In this document: one piece after another, positions 16,821-24,756 of the stretch | Numbering within the stretch: position 1 is the stretch's first letter | Layout: each line of letters begins with the position of its first letter | Source of the DNA: Bradyrhizobium erythrophlei | GTDB lineage: Bacteria > Pseudomonadota > Alphaproteobacteria > Rhizobiales > Xanthobacteraceae | Length of the DNA stretch: 64,000 nt | Reading direction: 5' to 3' | Assembly: GCF_900129425.1 (NCBI RefSeq) | Contig: NZ_LT670817.1 | Coordinates: forward strand, 4,774,001 to 4,838,000 | Program-made: the position numbers and the translations under genes | Notes under the pieces: model-generated | Told to the model about the DNA's origin: nothing | Seen by the model: only the letters and a program-made list of their open reading frames with translations | Database searches by the model: none

Positions 16821-18283
16821 CTCGCCGGCGTGAACCGTCCCGCCGCCTGTTCGACCACCTCGCCGAGCGAGAACAGTGTCTCCTCGTCGAACGGACGGCC
16901 GATCAGCTGCAGGCCGAGCGGCAAGCCTTGCACGTCCGTGCCGGCGGGAACGGCGATGCCGGGCAGACCCGCCATGTTTACCGTCACCGTGAAGATGTCG
17001 TTGAGATACATCTCGACGGGGTCGGCGCCCTTCTCGCCGATGCCGAACGCCGCCGATGGCGTCGCCGGTGTCAGGATCGCATGCACGCCTTTGGCAAAGC
17101 AGTCCTCGAAGTCCCTCTTGATCAGGGTCCGGACTTTCTGGGCGCGAAGATAATACGCGTCGTAATAGCCGGCCGAGAGCACGTAGGTGCCGATCATGAC
17201 GCGGCGGCGGACCTCGGCGCCAAAACCGTCGGCGCGGGTGTTTTCATACATCTCGCCGATCGAGCGGCCGGGCACGCGCAGGCCGTACCGCACGCCGTCG
17301 TAACGGGCGAGATTCGAGGAAGCCTCCGCGGGCGCGACGATGTAGTACGCCGGCAGCGCGTATTTGGTGTGCGGCAGCGACACCTCCACCAGTTCCGCGC
17401 CGGCTGCTTTCAGCCAGGCCGCGCCTTCGGTCCAGAGCTTTTCGATTTCCGCGGGCATGCCGTCGAGGCGATACTCCCGGGGTATGCCGATCTTCATGCC
17501 CTTGACGGATTTTCCAATCGAAGCCTCGTAATCCGGCACCTCGCGATCGACCGACGTGGTATCCTTGGGGTCGTGGCCGGCCATCGAGCGCATCAGAATC
17601 GCCGCATCCCGCACGGTGCGCGCGATCGGCCCGGCCTGGTCGAGCGAAGATGCGAAGGCGACGATGCCCCAGCGCGAGCAGCGCCCATAGGTCGGCTTGA
17701 CGCCGACCGTGCCGGTGAACGCCGCCGGCTGGCGGATCGAGCCGCCGGTGTCGGTCGCGGTCGCCCCCATGCACAACAGCGCCGCCACCGCCGACGCCGA
17801 GCCGCCGGATGAGCCGCCGGGCACCAGCGTGGTATTGGCGCCCTCGCGCCGCCACGGATTGACCACCGGACCGAAGCACGACGTCTCGTTCGACGATCCC
17901 ATCGCGAACTCGTCATTGTTGAGCTTGCCGAGCATGACGGCGCCGTCGCGCCAGAGCTGCGAGGTGATCGTGGACTCGTAGGTCGGCACAAAATTGCCGA
18001 GGATTTTCGAGCACGCGGTAGTGCGGACGTCCCTGGTGGCGAACAGATCCTTGATCCCGAGCGGGATACCGCTGAGCGGACCGCCCTCGCCCTTCACAAG
18101 CTTCGCATCGGCCTCGCGCGCCATGGCGCGGGCCTGATCCGGCGTCTCCATAACAAAGGCGTTGAGCGCGCGGGCTTCCTCGATCGCCTTGAGGTGCGCG
18201 TCGGTCAGTTCAAGCGAAGTAAAGGATTTATTCGCGAGACCACTTCTGGCCTCGGCGAGCGTCAGCGATGTCAAATCGGTCAT
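16811..18283 (-). CDS. gatA: Asp/Glu-tRNA amidotransferase subunit A
   Basis: A 490-residue amidase-signature subunit that releases ammonia from glutamine for tRNA transamidation. The Ser-cisSer-Lys triad is present: Lys78 in GIKDLF, Ser158 in GGSSGGSAS and Ser182 in DTGGSIRQPAAF. The length is normal. It sits in the order gatC, 70-residue ORF, gatA, 99-residue ORF, with 4-base (ATGA) and 10-base overlaps, so it is an operon. Other amidases share the triad, but the neighbouring gatC and GatA-specific segments settle the call. Confidence 0.97.
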   Translation of the reverse strand: MTDLTSLTLAEARSGLANKSFTSLELTDAHLKAIEEARALNAFVMETPDQARAMAREADAKLVKGEGGPLSGIPLGIKDLFATRDVRTTACSKILGNFVPTYESTITSQLWRDGAVMLGKLNNDEFAMGSSNETSCFGPVVNPWRREGANTTLVPGGSSGGSASAVAALLCMGATATDTGGSIRQPAAFTGTVGVKPTYGRCSRWGIVAFASSLDQAGPIARTVRDAAILMRSMAGHDPKDTTSVDREVPDYEASIGKSVKGMKIGIPREYRLDGMPAEIEKLWTEGAAWLKAAGAELVEVSLPHTKYALPAYYIVAPAEASSNLARYDGVRYGLRVPGRSIGEMYENTRADGFGAEVRRRVMIGTYVLSAGYYDAYYLRAQKVRTLIKRDFEDCFAKGVHAILTPATPSAAFGIGEKGADPVEMYLNDIFTVTVNMAGLPGIAVPAGTDVQGLPLGLQLIGRPFDEETLFSLGEVVEQAAGRFTPARWW

Positions 18284-18492
18284 TTATCAACCGGGCTGCA
18301 GAAGAACGGAGACAGCGTCTTGTCGTTGGCCGGGTCGTCGCGCGCAACCTTTGCCTTGTCGATCGCCTCGAGTGCATCGAGCACCGCGTCGACCGCCTTG
18401 TCGGGATCGGCAGCCTTGCCCTGCCGCTCCATCGCATCGAGATAGTCCATATAGGCCGCATAGGCCTTTTCATCGTCGCAGAGCAGACACAT
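18280..18492 (-). CDS. 70-residue conserved protein between gatC and gatA
   Basis: A short, acidic, helical protein beginning MCLLCDDEKAYAAYMDYLD with a CxxC at residues 2-5, ending FFCSPVDK. The stop overlaps the gatA start as ATGA, so the two are translationally coupled. It has the look of the small CxxC proteins found in rhizobial gat operons. Its function is unknown. The Cys pair plus a third Cys near the C terminus could bind metal, which is inference. Confidence 0.7.
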   Translation of the reverse strand: MCLLCDDEKAYAAYMDYLDAMERQGKAADPDKAVDAVLDALEAIDKAKVARDDPANDKTLSPFFCSPVDK

Positions 18493-18518
18493 CGGATTTC
18501 CCGTCTCGATAAAAGAAT

Positions 18519-18806
18519 TTACTCGACGACCTTGGGCACCAGAAAGAAATGATCCTCGCTGGCCGGCGCATTTCTGACGATGTCCTCCGCGATCTCGCCG
18601 TCCGTGACCACGTCGGGACGCTTCTTCATTTCCAGCGGCATCACCGAGGTCATCGGTTCGACGCCATCGACATTCACTTCCGACAGTTGCTCGACGAAAG
18701 CCAGCATCGCGTTCAACTCGTCCTGCAGATGCGGAACCTCGGTCTCGGTGACCGCGATCCGCGCGAGTTGCGCGATGCGGCGAACGGTGGCGGCGTCGAC
18801 GGACAT
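18519..18806 (-). CDS. gatC: Asp/Glu-tRNA amidotransferase subunit C
   Basis: A 95-residue GatC, which wraps around GatA and stabilises the complex. The start MSVDAATVRRIAQLARIAVTE and the central LNAMLAFVEQLSEVNVDGVEPMTSVMPLEMKKRPD, with the D(V/I)AP/NAPASEDHFFLVPKVVE end, are the standard family pattern. It is the first gene of the gatC-ORF-gatA-ORF operon on the minus strand. Confidence 0.96.
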   Translation of the reverse strand: MSVDAATVRRIAQLARIAVTETEVPHLQDELNAMLAFVEQLSEVNVDGVEPMTSVMPLEMKKRPDVVTDGEIAEDIVRNAPASEDHFFLVPKVVE

Positions 18807-18885
18807 AATATAGGCCTCTGCGGCGGCAAATTCAGCCCGCCGTATAGCAGACGGGCCTTTCGCGCTGCAACCGCGCGAAGGGGCC

Positions 18886-19965
18886 TTAGCTGCCTGCGAG
18901 ATGGCTCAGCTGCGCCAGCGCCGCGCCTGCCAGCGCCCGGGTCAGTTCGGCGGCCGGCATCTCGCGGCCGAGCCGTATCGCCTGCCCAGCCCAAAGATTG
19001 GTGAAATCGGTCTTGCCGAGCTTTTCCGCCGCCGCCTTCAGGGGCGCCAGGCCGGTCGCGGCATGGGGAAACGCCGGCGCGTGAGGCGAAATCGGGCCGA
19101 CCTCGCGCATCACGCGATTGGCCACCCCGCGCGCCGGACGCCCGGTCATGACGTTGGTGATCACGGTGGAATCGTCCAGCGCCTGGGCCAGCGCGACCCG
19201 CACCGGCTGGGTCACCGTGGATTCCGGGCAGCGCAGATAGGCGCTGCCGATCTGCACGCCGGCCGCGCCCAGCGCGAACGCCGCCGCGATACCACGCCCG
19301 TCGGCGATGCCGCCCGCCGCGATCACGGGCACCTTCACCGCATCGACCACCTGCGGCACCAGCGCGAAGGTGCCCGGCTGCTCCGCGATATTTTCGGTCA
19401 GGAACATGCCGCGATGGCCGCCGGCTTCGGCGCCCTGGGCGATGATGGCATCGGCGCCGTTTTCCTCGAGCCAGATTGCCTCCTTCACGATGGTTGCCGA
19501 CGAGATCACGACGCAGCCGGCGGCTTTGACGCGCCTCAGCAGCGCTCGGTCCGGCAGGCCGAAATGGAAGCTGACGACTTCGGGCTTCAATTCCTCGATG
19601 AGTTCGCACATCGCGGCATCGAACGGTGCGCGGCTGGCGGCGTTGACCGGCGCCGCCGCATCCAGCCCCAGTTCCCTATAATAGGGCGCAAGCCGCTGCT
19701 TCCATCCCGCCTCACGGCTGGGATCGGCGTCGGCGGGCTCGTGGCAGAAGAAGTTCATGCTGATCGGCGCCGATACGCGCTGACGGATGATATTGACCTG
19801 GTCGCGCGCCTTCTCCGCCGACAGCATGGCGCACGGCAGCGAGCCCAGCGCGCCACCCTGCGCCGCCGCGATCACGAGATCCGCGTCCATGGCGCCGGCC
19901 ATCGGCGCCAGCACGATCGGAAACTCGGTCTTGAAAAGTGCAAGGAGTCGACGGTCCGGCCACAT
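18886..19965 (-). CDS. nitronate monooxygenase-type FMN enzyme
   Basis: A 359-residue TIM-barrel flavoprotein of the nitronate monooxygenase / 2-nitropropane dioxygenase family, which oxidises alkyl nitronates with FMN and oxygen. Visible motifs are FPIVLAPMAGAMDADLV near the N terminus, QGAEAGGHRG (with the conserved His-Arg) and PVIAAGGIADGRGIAAAFALGAAGVQIGSAYLRCPES for FMN phosphate binding. The ATG at 19965 was chosen because AAGGAGCAGACC precedes it. The natural role may be detoxification of propionate-3-nitronate; substrate not provable here. It stands alone upstream of the gat operon. Confidence 0.88.
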   Translation of the reverse strand: MWPDRRLLALFKTEFPIVLAPMAGAMDADLVIAAAQGGALGSLPCAMLSAEKARDQVNIIRQRVSAPISMNFFCHEPADADPSREAGWKQRLAPYYRELGLDAAAPVNAASRAPFDAAMCELIEELKPEVVSFHFGLPDRALLRRVKAAGCVVISSATIVKEAIWLEENGADAIIAQGAEAGGHRGMFLTENIAEQPGTFALVPQVVDAVKVPVIAAGGIADGRGIAAAFALGAAGVQIGSAYLRCPESTVTQPVRVALAQALDDSTVITNVMTGRPARGVANRVMREVGPISPHAPAFPHAATGLAPLKAAAEKLGKTDFTNLWAGQAIRLGREMPAAELTRALAGAALAQLSHLAGS

Positions 19966-20049
19966 GGTCTGCTCCTTCAGCTGAAAAAGGGGATCCGCGG
20001 GCATCGTTGCCGGGGCTTTGGAAAGGTTAGCACCCATGACAGTAGAGAG

Positions 20050-20274
20050 CTATGCAATGCGCCGCTGTCTGACAATCCAGCGCCGCAGCGCCACCAGGGC
20101 CCAAATGGCCTCGACCAGCCCGAATGGCCAGGCGCCCTGCAAAAATCCGTAAACCGAGCCCAGCGCGCAGGCCGTCGCGAAGGCGAGGATGAACCAATGG
20201 CTGCGATCCTCCAGCGCGTAGCTCAGCAGCATCGCCGACACCGCAAACAAACCAAATAAGGTCAACCGGTCCAT
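20050..20274 (-). CDS. small two-helix membrane protein
   Basis: A 74-residue protein beginning MDRLTLFGLFAVSAMLLSYALE, which gives one hydrophobic helix, then WFILAFATACALGSVYGFLQGAWPFGLVEAIWALVAL giving one or two more, with a basic C-terminal RRWIVRQRRIA on the cytoplasmic side. AAGGGTAACG precedes the ATG at 20274. It is adjacent to, and divergent from, ruvX. Small proteins of this pattern are common in bradyrhizobia; function unknown. Confidence 0.65.
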   Translation of the reverse strand: MDRLTLFGLFAVSAMLLSYALEDRSHWFILAFATACALGSVYGFLQGAWPFGLVEAIWALVALRRWIVRQRRIA

Positions 20275-20325
20275 CGTTACCCTTCCGCTTTGCACGCATT
20301 GCAGTCCGCGTGATATGCGAACGCC

Positions 20326-20808
20326 ATGCCCGCTCTCATCTTACCGCTGATCGACGCCGTCGCGCACTGGCCTGAACGCGGCGCGCTGGTCGGGCTCGAT
20401 CTGGGCACCAAGACCATCGGGGTCGCGGTGTCCGACCCCGATCGCAGGCTCGCGACCGGTGTCGAGACGCTCCAGCGCACGGCCTTCAAGGCGGATGCGG
20501 CGCGCCTCCTCGCCATTGCCGGCGAACGCAACGCCGTCGGCTTCGTGCTCGGCCTGCCCATCAACATGGACGCCAGCGAGGGGCCGCGTGCGCAGTCTAC
20601 CCGCGCCTTCGCCCGCAACTTTGCGAAACTCACCGGTCTTGCCATTGCGCTGTGGGACGAGCGGCTCTCCACCGTCGCAGTCGAGCGCGAATTGATCGGC
20701 ATGGACATGAGCCGCGCCCGCCGCGCCGAGGTGATCGACGAACACGCCGCGATCTTCATCCTGCAGGGCGCGCTGGATCGGCTCTCGAAGCTGCGGGAGA
20801 CGCGTTGA
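20326..20808 (+). CDS. ruvX: YqgF/RuvX family putative Holliday-junction resolvase / pre-16S nuclease
   Basis: A 160-residue RNase H-fold protein. LVGLDLGTKTIGVAVSD near residue 22 has the first catalytic Asp, GFVLGLPINMD is the central strand, LWDERLSTVAVE contains the conserved DERLS(T) motif, and IDEHAAIFILQGALD ends with the last acidic residue. The family processes the 5' end of 16S rRNA and has been proposed as a resolvase. An REP-like palindrome begins about 18 bases after the stop. Confidence 0.93.
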   Translation: MPALILPLIDAVAHWPERGALVGLDLGTKTIGVAVSDPDRRLATGVETLQRTAFKADAARLLAIAGERNAVGFVLGLPINMDASEGPRAQSTRAFARNFAKLTGLAIALWDERLSTVAVERELIGMDMSRARRAEVIDEHAAIFILQGALDRLSKLRETR

Positions 20809-20825
20809 CGCACCAAGGGCTCGGT

Positions 20826-20953
20826 TCACCTCTCCCTTTGGGAGAGGTCGAATTTCGAGCATCGCGAGAAATTCGGGTGAGGGGTTACGGTCTATCGTTA
20901 GTCCATAACCCCTCACCCGGCGCTGCGCGCCGACCTCTCCCAATGGGAGAGGT
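20826..20953. repeat. intergenic palindromic repeat, family A copy 1
   Basis: A 128-bp element with outer arms CACCTCTCCC / GGGAGAGGT and inner arms GTGAGGGGTTA / TAACCCCTCACCC, able to fold as one long interrupted hairpin. Further copies are at 29372-29515 and 52364-52488. All lie between genes, just after stop codons. Confidence 0.85.
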
Positions 20954-20978
20954 AAATAGAGCTCGCGGCCTGGCTCCG

Positions 20979-21764
20979 TCAGTTCGTCCCCGTGAGGAGT
21001 ATGGTCTGCACCACTGCGGCGAAATTATTGAGCCCATGCAGGATGATCGTCAGCCAGGTCGAGTTGCTGCGATAGCGGAGATAGCCGAGCAGCAAGCCGA
21101 TCGAGAACACCTCGCCGAAAAAGAACCAGTCATACTGCAGATGCAGCGCGGTCCAAACCAGCGACGACAGCAGGATGGCGCCAACGGGCCCGAGAAACGA
21201 CTCCGACCAGCCACGGTAGAGAAAGCCGCGCGCGAACAATTCCTCCGACACCGGCGCGGCGACGCAGAAGGCGAACACCAGCAGCCCTAGCGCGCCGTCG
21301 GTGCGCGCCGATTGCAGCACGTCTCCCATGAATCCGGGGGTCACCTCGCGCCCGGTCATGCGCGACACCAGGTCCCATCCCATGACCAGAACGAACAGCG
21401 CGACAACGCCGATCAGGAGGTTGGTCCACGAGGTCCAGCGCAGCGCCAGGTAATCGGCAAACGGCGTGCGGGAAACGCGGATCGCGACCCACAGCGCGGC
21501 CAATACCGCCGGCAGACCCGTGATCACGGACAAGGAAATCGTCAATCCGGCGCCGACGACATGGATCGCGGCGGCCATATCGATCGGCCCACCCTGCCGC
21601 AACACGAACCAGGCCACCACAACGATCTGTCCCGCAAACATCGCGGCGAAGATGAACAGGCCCCACAGCGCGGTGCCCCAGAATTTCCAGATGCGGGGCG
21701 GACGTTGGGTAGCGATTACCGGAGGCGGCGCAGCGGGACCTGCGGGACTTTCGAGAGAATCCAT
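20979..21764 (-). CDS. CPBP-family intramembrane metalloprotease
   Basis: A 261-residue integral membrane protein with about six to eight hydrophobic segments. The CPBP/Abi signature is present: EELFARGFLYRG (EExxxR) near residue 180, a His in ALHLQYDW, and a final HGLNN. These residues form the metal site of Rce1-like glutamate proteases. The N-terminal ~35 residues are Pro/Ala-rich and cytoplasmic. Start ATG 21764 (a TTG three bases earlier is possible). Bacterial members are linked to bacteriocin self-immunity or membrane-protein processing; the substrate is unknown. Confidence 0.87.
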   Translation of the reverse strand: MDSLESPAGPAAPPPVIATQRPPRIWKFWGTALWGLFIFAAMFAGQIVVVAWFVLRQGGPIDMAAAIHVVGAGLTISLSVITGLPAVLAALWVAIRVSRTPFADYLALRWTSWTNLLIGVVALFVLVMGWDLVSRMTGREVTPGFMGDVLQSARTDGALGLLVFAFCVAAPVSEELFARGFLYRGWSESFLGPVGAILLSSLVWTALHLQYDWFFFGEVFSIGLLLGYLRYRSNSTWLTIILHGLNNFAAVVQTILLTGTN

Positions 21765-21790
21765 CAATCGGCTTTCAGGTTCCAGTTGTC

Positions 21791-21878
21791 GTCATGCCCG
21801 GACCTGATCCGGGCATCCATCGCTCTTCACAAAATTCTCCTGACGGGATGGATTGCCGGGTCAGGCCCGGCAATGACG
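21791..21878. repeat. intergenic palindromic repeat, family B copy 1
   Basis: GTCATGCCCGG...CCGGGCAT at one end and TGCCGGG...CCCGGCAATGAC at the other form a double hairpin between the CPBP and aidB-like genes. A related copy is at 26708-26799. Confidence 0.8.
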
Positions 21879-21890
21879 CCTTGGTCACCA

Positions 21891-23534
21891 TCACGGCAGC
21901 GCCCGCTCCAGCAAAGCCTTGATATCAGCGCCGGCGAGGTCGACGGCGCCGTACATGCTGGCGTGAGTCTGGGCAAGCCGCGTTCTTGTGAACAATTCGG
22001 CGTGATGTGGCGATACCTTGTTGAGCGCAGCCGCGGCTGCGAGCAGCGCCAGCTTCTCGACCGCCAGCCGCGCCACGCGCTCGCCGTCCGGCCTGCGGAA
22101 CGCCTTGGCGATGAACGTTACCGCGTCGCCGGCGCCCGAGAGGCCTTTTGTTTCCACGGCGAGACTCTGCAAAACCCCTGCTGCCGCTTCCGCCTCGCGC
22201 GACAGCGCCCGCAGCACGTCCAGGCACATCACATTGCCCGAGCCTTCCCAGATCGCATTGACCGGGGATTCCCGGTAATGCCGCGCCAGAATACCTTCCT
22301 CGACATAGCCGTTGCCGCCGAGGCACTCCATCGCCTCGTAGAGAAATCCCGGCGCGCTTTTGCAAACCCAGTATTTGATGGCGGGAGTGAGCAGCCGCAT
22401 ATAGGCGGCCTCGCTCGCATCATCAGGCGCGCGGTCGAACGAGCGGCACAGCCGCATCACCAGCGCGATGGAGGCCTCGACATGCAGCGCCATGTCCGAC
22501 AGCACCGCCTGCATCAGCGGCTGATCGGCGAGATGCTTCTGGAACACGCTGCGATGTCTGGCATGGTGCAGCGCATGCGCGAGCCCGGAGCGCATCAGGC
22601 CGGCGGAGGCGATCGCGCAATCCTGCCGGGTCAGCTGCACCATCTGGATGATGGTGCGGATGCCCTTGCCCTCGTCGCCGACCCGCTCCGCATAGGCACC
22701 GACAAATTCAACCTCCGACGAGGCGTTGGAGCGGTTGCCGAGCTTGTCCTTCAGGCGCTGGAACTGGATCGCGTTGACCGATCCGTCGGGCTTGAAGCGC
22801 GGCATGAAAAAACAGCTCAGGCCTTCATCGGCCTGCGCCAGGACCAGGAAGGCGTCGCACATCGGCGCCGACATGAACCATTTGTGCCCGGTGATGCGAT
22901 AGGCGTCGCCGTCGCGTATCGCGCGGGTCTGGTTGGTGCGCACGTCGGTGCCCCCCTGCTTCTCGGTCATGCCCATGCCCAAGGTCATGCCGCGCTTGGT
23001 CCACCATGGCGCGAAGGCGGGATCATAGGCGCGGGTGGCGATCACGAGCATCGCCTTGGCCAGCAGGTCCGGCTGCGCCGCCAACGCCGCCACCGACGCC
23101 CGGGTCATGGTGACCGGACACAAATGCCCGGTCTCGACCTGGGCGGCCATATAGAATTTCGCCGCGCGCACGACTTCGGCGGCGCCGCCGGCCGGCCGGC
23201 CTTCCGCGTTCCAGGTCGAATTGTGCACTCCGGCGTGGGCGCTGCGCGCCATCAACTCGTGATAGGCGGGGTGAAACTCGACTTCGTCGCGCCGGTTGCC
23301 GCGTGAATCGAACGTCCGCAGCTTTGGCGTGTTCTCGTTGGCGACGCGGCCCCGCTCGGCCATCGCAGCCGAACCCCAGTGCTGCCCGAACTCGGCCAGT
23401 TCCCGTTGCGCCGACGCGCCGCCATTGGCCGCCACCGCGTCCGCAAGCGGCCGATCAACCGCAAACAGATCGATGTCTTCGAACGGCGGGGACTGATTGA
23501 GCACTTCGTGGGTGCCGACTGAAGGCGGGGTCAT
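21891..23534 (-). CDS. AidB-like acyl-CoA dehydrogenase
   Basis: A 547-residue flavoprotein of the AidB branch of acyl-CoA dehydrogenases. AidB-type features are the long N-terminal extension (NQSPPFEDIDLFAVDRPL), WWTKRGMTLGMGMTEKQGGTDVRTNQT with the T-E-K-x-G-G-(S/T)-D motif, and YRITGHKWFMSAPMCDAFLVLAQ. ECLGGNGYVEE and ESPVNAIWEGSGNVMCLDVLRAL complete the fold. In E. coli AidB is induced by alkylation damage and binds FAD and DNA; ordinary acyl-CoA oxidation is possible here. The ATG at 23534 follows GAGGAACGG. It is a single-gene unit. Confidence 0.88.
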   Translation of the reverse strand: MTPPSVGTHEVLNQSPPFEDIDLFAVDRPLADAVAANGGASAQRELAEFGQHWGSAAMAERGRVANENTPKLRTFDSRGNRRDEVEFHPAYHELMARSAHAGVHNSTWNAEGRPAGGAAEVVRAAKFYMAAQVETGHLCPVTMTRASVAALAAQPDLLAKAMLVIATRAYDPAFAPWWTKRGMTLGMGMTEKQGGTDVRTNQTRAIRDGDAYRITGHKWFMSAPMCDAFLVLAQADEGLSCFFMPRFKPDGSVNAIQFQRLKDKLGNRSNASSEVEFVGAYAERVGDEGKGIRTIIQMVQLTRQDCAIASAGLMRSGLAHALHHARHRSVFQKHLADQPLMQAVLSDMALHVEASIALVMRLCRSFDRAPDDASEAAYMRLLTPAIKYWVCKSAPGFLYEAMECLGGNGYVEEGILARHYRESPVNAIWEGSGNVMCLDVLRALSREAEAAAGVLQSLAVETKGLSGAGDAVTFIAKAFRRPDGERVARLAVEKLALLAAAAALNKVSPHHAELFTRTRLAQTHASMYGAVDLAGADIKALLERALP

Positions 23535-23798
23535 GGCCGTTCCTCGGATATTCGGGAGCAAGCTTACGCCGGAACAAGTCCAATTTCACGCAAACTGACG
23601 TGACGAAAGCCTATGCCACGTCGTCATGGCCGCAGTTGCTCTGGCCCTCGACGTCTTGTTGCCTACGGTTAACAAGAAGCGACGTCGATACCCGGCATCA
23701 GGCGGGCAGGACGAAAATGGGACATCCCGGGGGATAACTCGCGCCTGCTTTATTCGCCCTTGCCCCGCCTTGCATCTCTGCCTATAGCTCTCGTTTTA

Positions 23799-24752
23799 AT
23801 GACCCCTGCATCGAAATCGACCTTCGTCCTCGGTCACCGGCATCTGCTGGGTATCGAGGGGCTTTCCGCTGACGACATCACCGGCCTGCTCGACCTTTCC
23901 GAGGAATATGTCGAGCTCAACCGCCAGGTCGACAAGAAGCGCACCTCACTGCGCGGCCGAACCCAGATCAACCTGTTCTTCGAGGCCTCGACCCGCACCC
24001 AATCCTCGTTCGAACTGGCCGGCAAGCGGCTGGGCGCCGACGTCATGAACATGTCCGTGTCCTCGTCCTCAATTCGCAAGGGCGAGACGCTGATGGACAC
24101 CGCGGTGACGCTGAACGCCATGCACCCGGACATCATGGTGGTGCGGCACCATGCTTCCGGCGCGGTGGAGCTACTCGCGCGCAAGGTCGACGGTTCCGTC
24201 ATCAACGCCGGCGACGGCGCCCATGAACATCCGACGCAAGCCCTGCTCGATGCGCTCACCATCCGCCGCAACAAGGGCCGGCTCGAGGGCCTCACCGTTG
24301 CGATCTGCGGCGACGTGATGCATTCGCGGGTGGCGCGCTCCAATATCCTGCTGCTCAACATCATGGGCGCCCGGGTGCGCGTGGTCGCGCCCTCCACGCT
24401 GCTGCCGCGCGGCATCGAGCGGATGGGCGTCGAGGTCGCCCGCGACATGCGCGAAGGCCTCAATGGCGCCGACATCGTGATGATGCTGCGGCTGCAGCGC
24501 GAGCGCATGAACGGCTCGTTCGTGCCCTCGAGCCAGGAGTACTTTCATTACTTCGGCCTCGACCAGAAGAAGCTCGCCTACGCCAAACCGGATGCGCTGG
24601 TGATGCACCCGGGCCCGATGAATCGCGGTGTCGAAATCGACTCCATCGTGGCGGATGGGGCGCAATCGCTCATCCGCGAGCAGGTCGAAATGGGAGTGGC
24701 GGTGCGAATGGCGGTGCTCGAGGCGCTGGCCCGCAACCTGCCGAACGCGTGA
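23799..24752 (+). CDS. pyrB: aspartate carbamoyltransferase catalytic subunit
   Basis: A 317-residue enzyme that joins carbamoyl phosphate and aspartate in pyrimidine synthesis. FFEASTRTQSSFE carries the STRT carbamoyl phosphate loop (residues 64-67). GDGAHEHPTQALLDALT, CGDVMHSRVARSN and VMHPGPMNRGVEI are the remaining family signatures. The ATG at 23799 is preferred over a longer frame because it gives the normal N terminus. No strong ribosome-binding site is visible. The next gene, the dihydroorotase-like pyrC, starts 4 bases after the stop. Confidence 0.96.
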   Translation: MTPASKSTFVLGHRHLLGIEGLSADDITGLLDLSEEYVELNRQVDKKRTSLRGRTQINLFFEASTRTQSSFELAGKRLGADVMNMSVSSSSIRKGETLMDTAVTLNAMHPDIMVVRHHASGAVELLARKVDGSVINAGDGAHEHPTQALLDALTIRRNKGRLEGLTVAICGDVMHSRVARSNILLLNIMGARVRVVAPSTLLPRGIERMGVEVARDMREGLNGADIVMMLRLQRERMNGSFVPSSQEYFHYFGLDQKKLAYAKPDALVMHPGPMNRGVEIDSIVADGAQSLIREQVEMGVAVRMAVLEALARNLPNA

Positions 24753-24756
24753 GATC

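Noticed and set aside
21312..23306. 664-codon plus-strand frame across the CPBP and AidB-like genes
   Set aside because: It spans two real genes in antisense and is rich in Arg/His/Gln/Gly with no motifs, the usual shadow in high-GC DNA.
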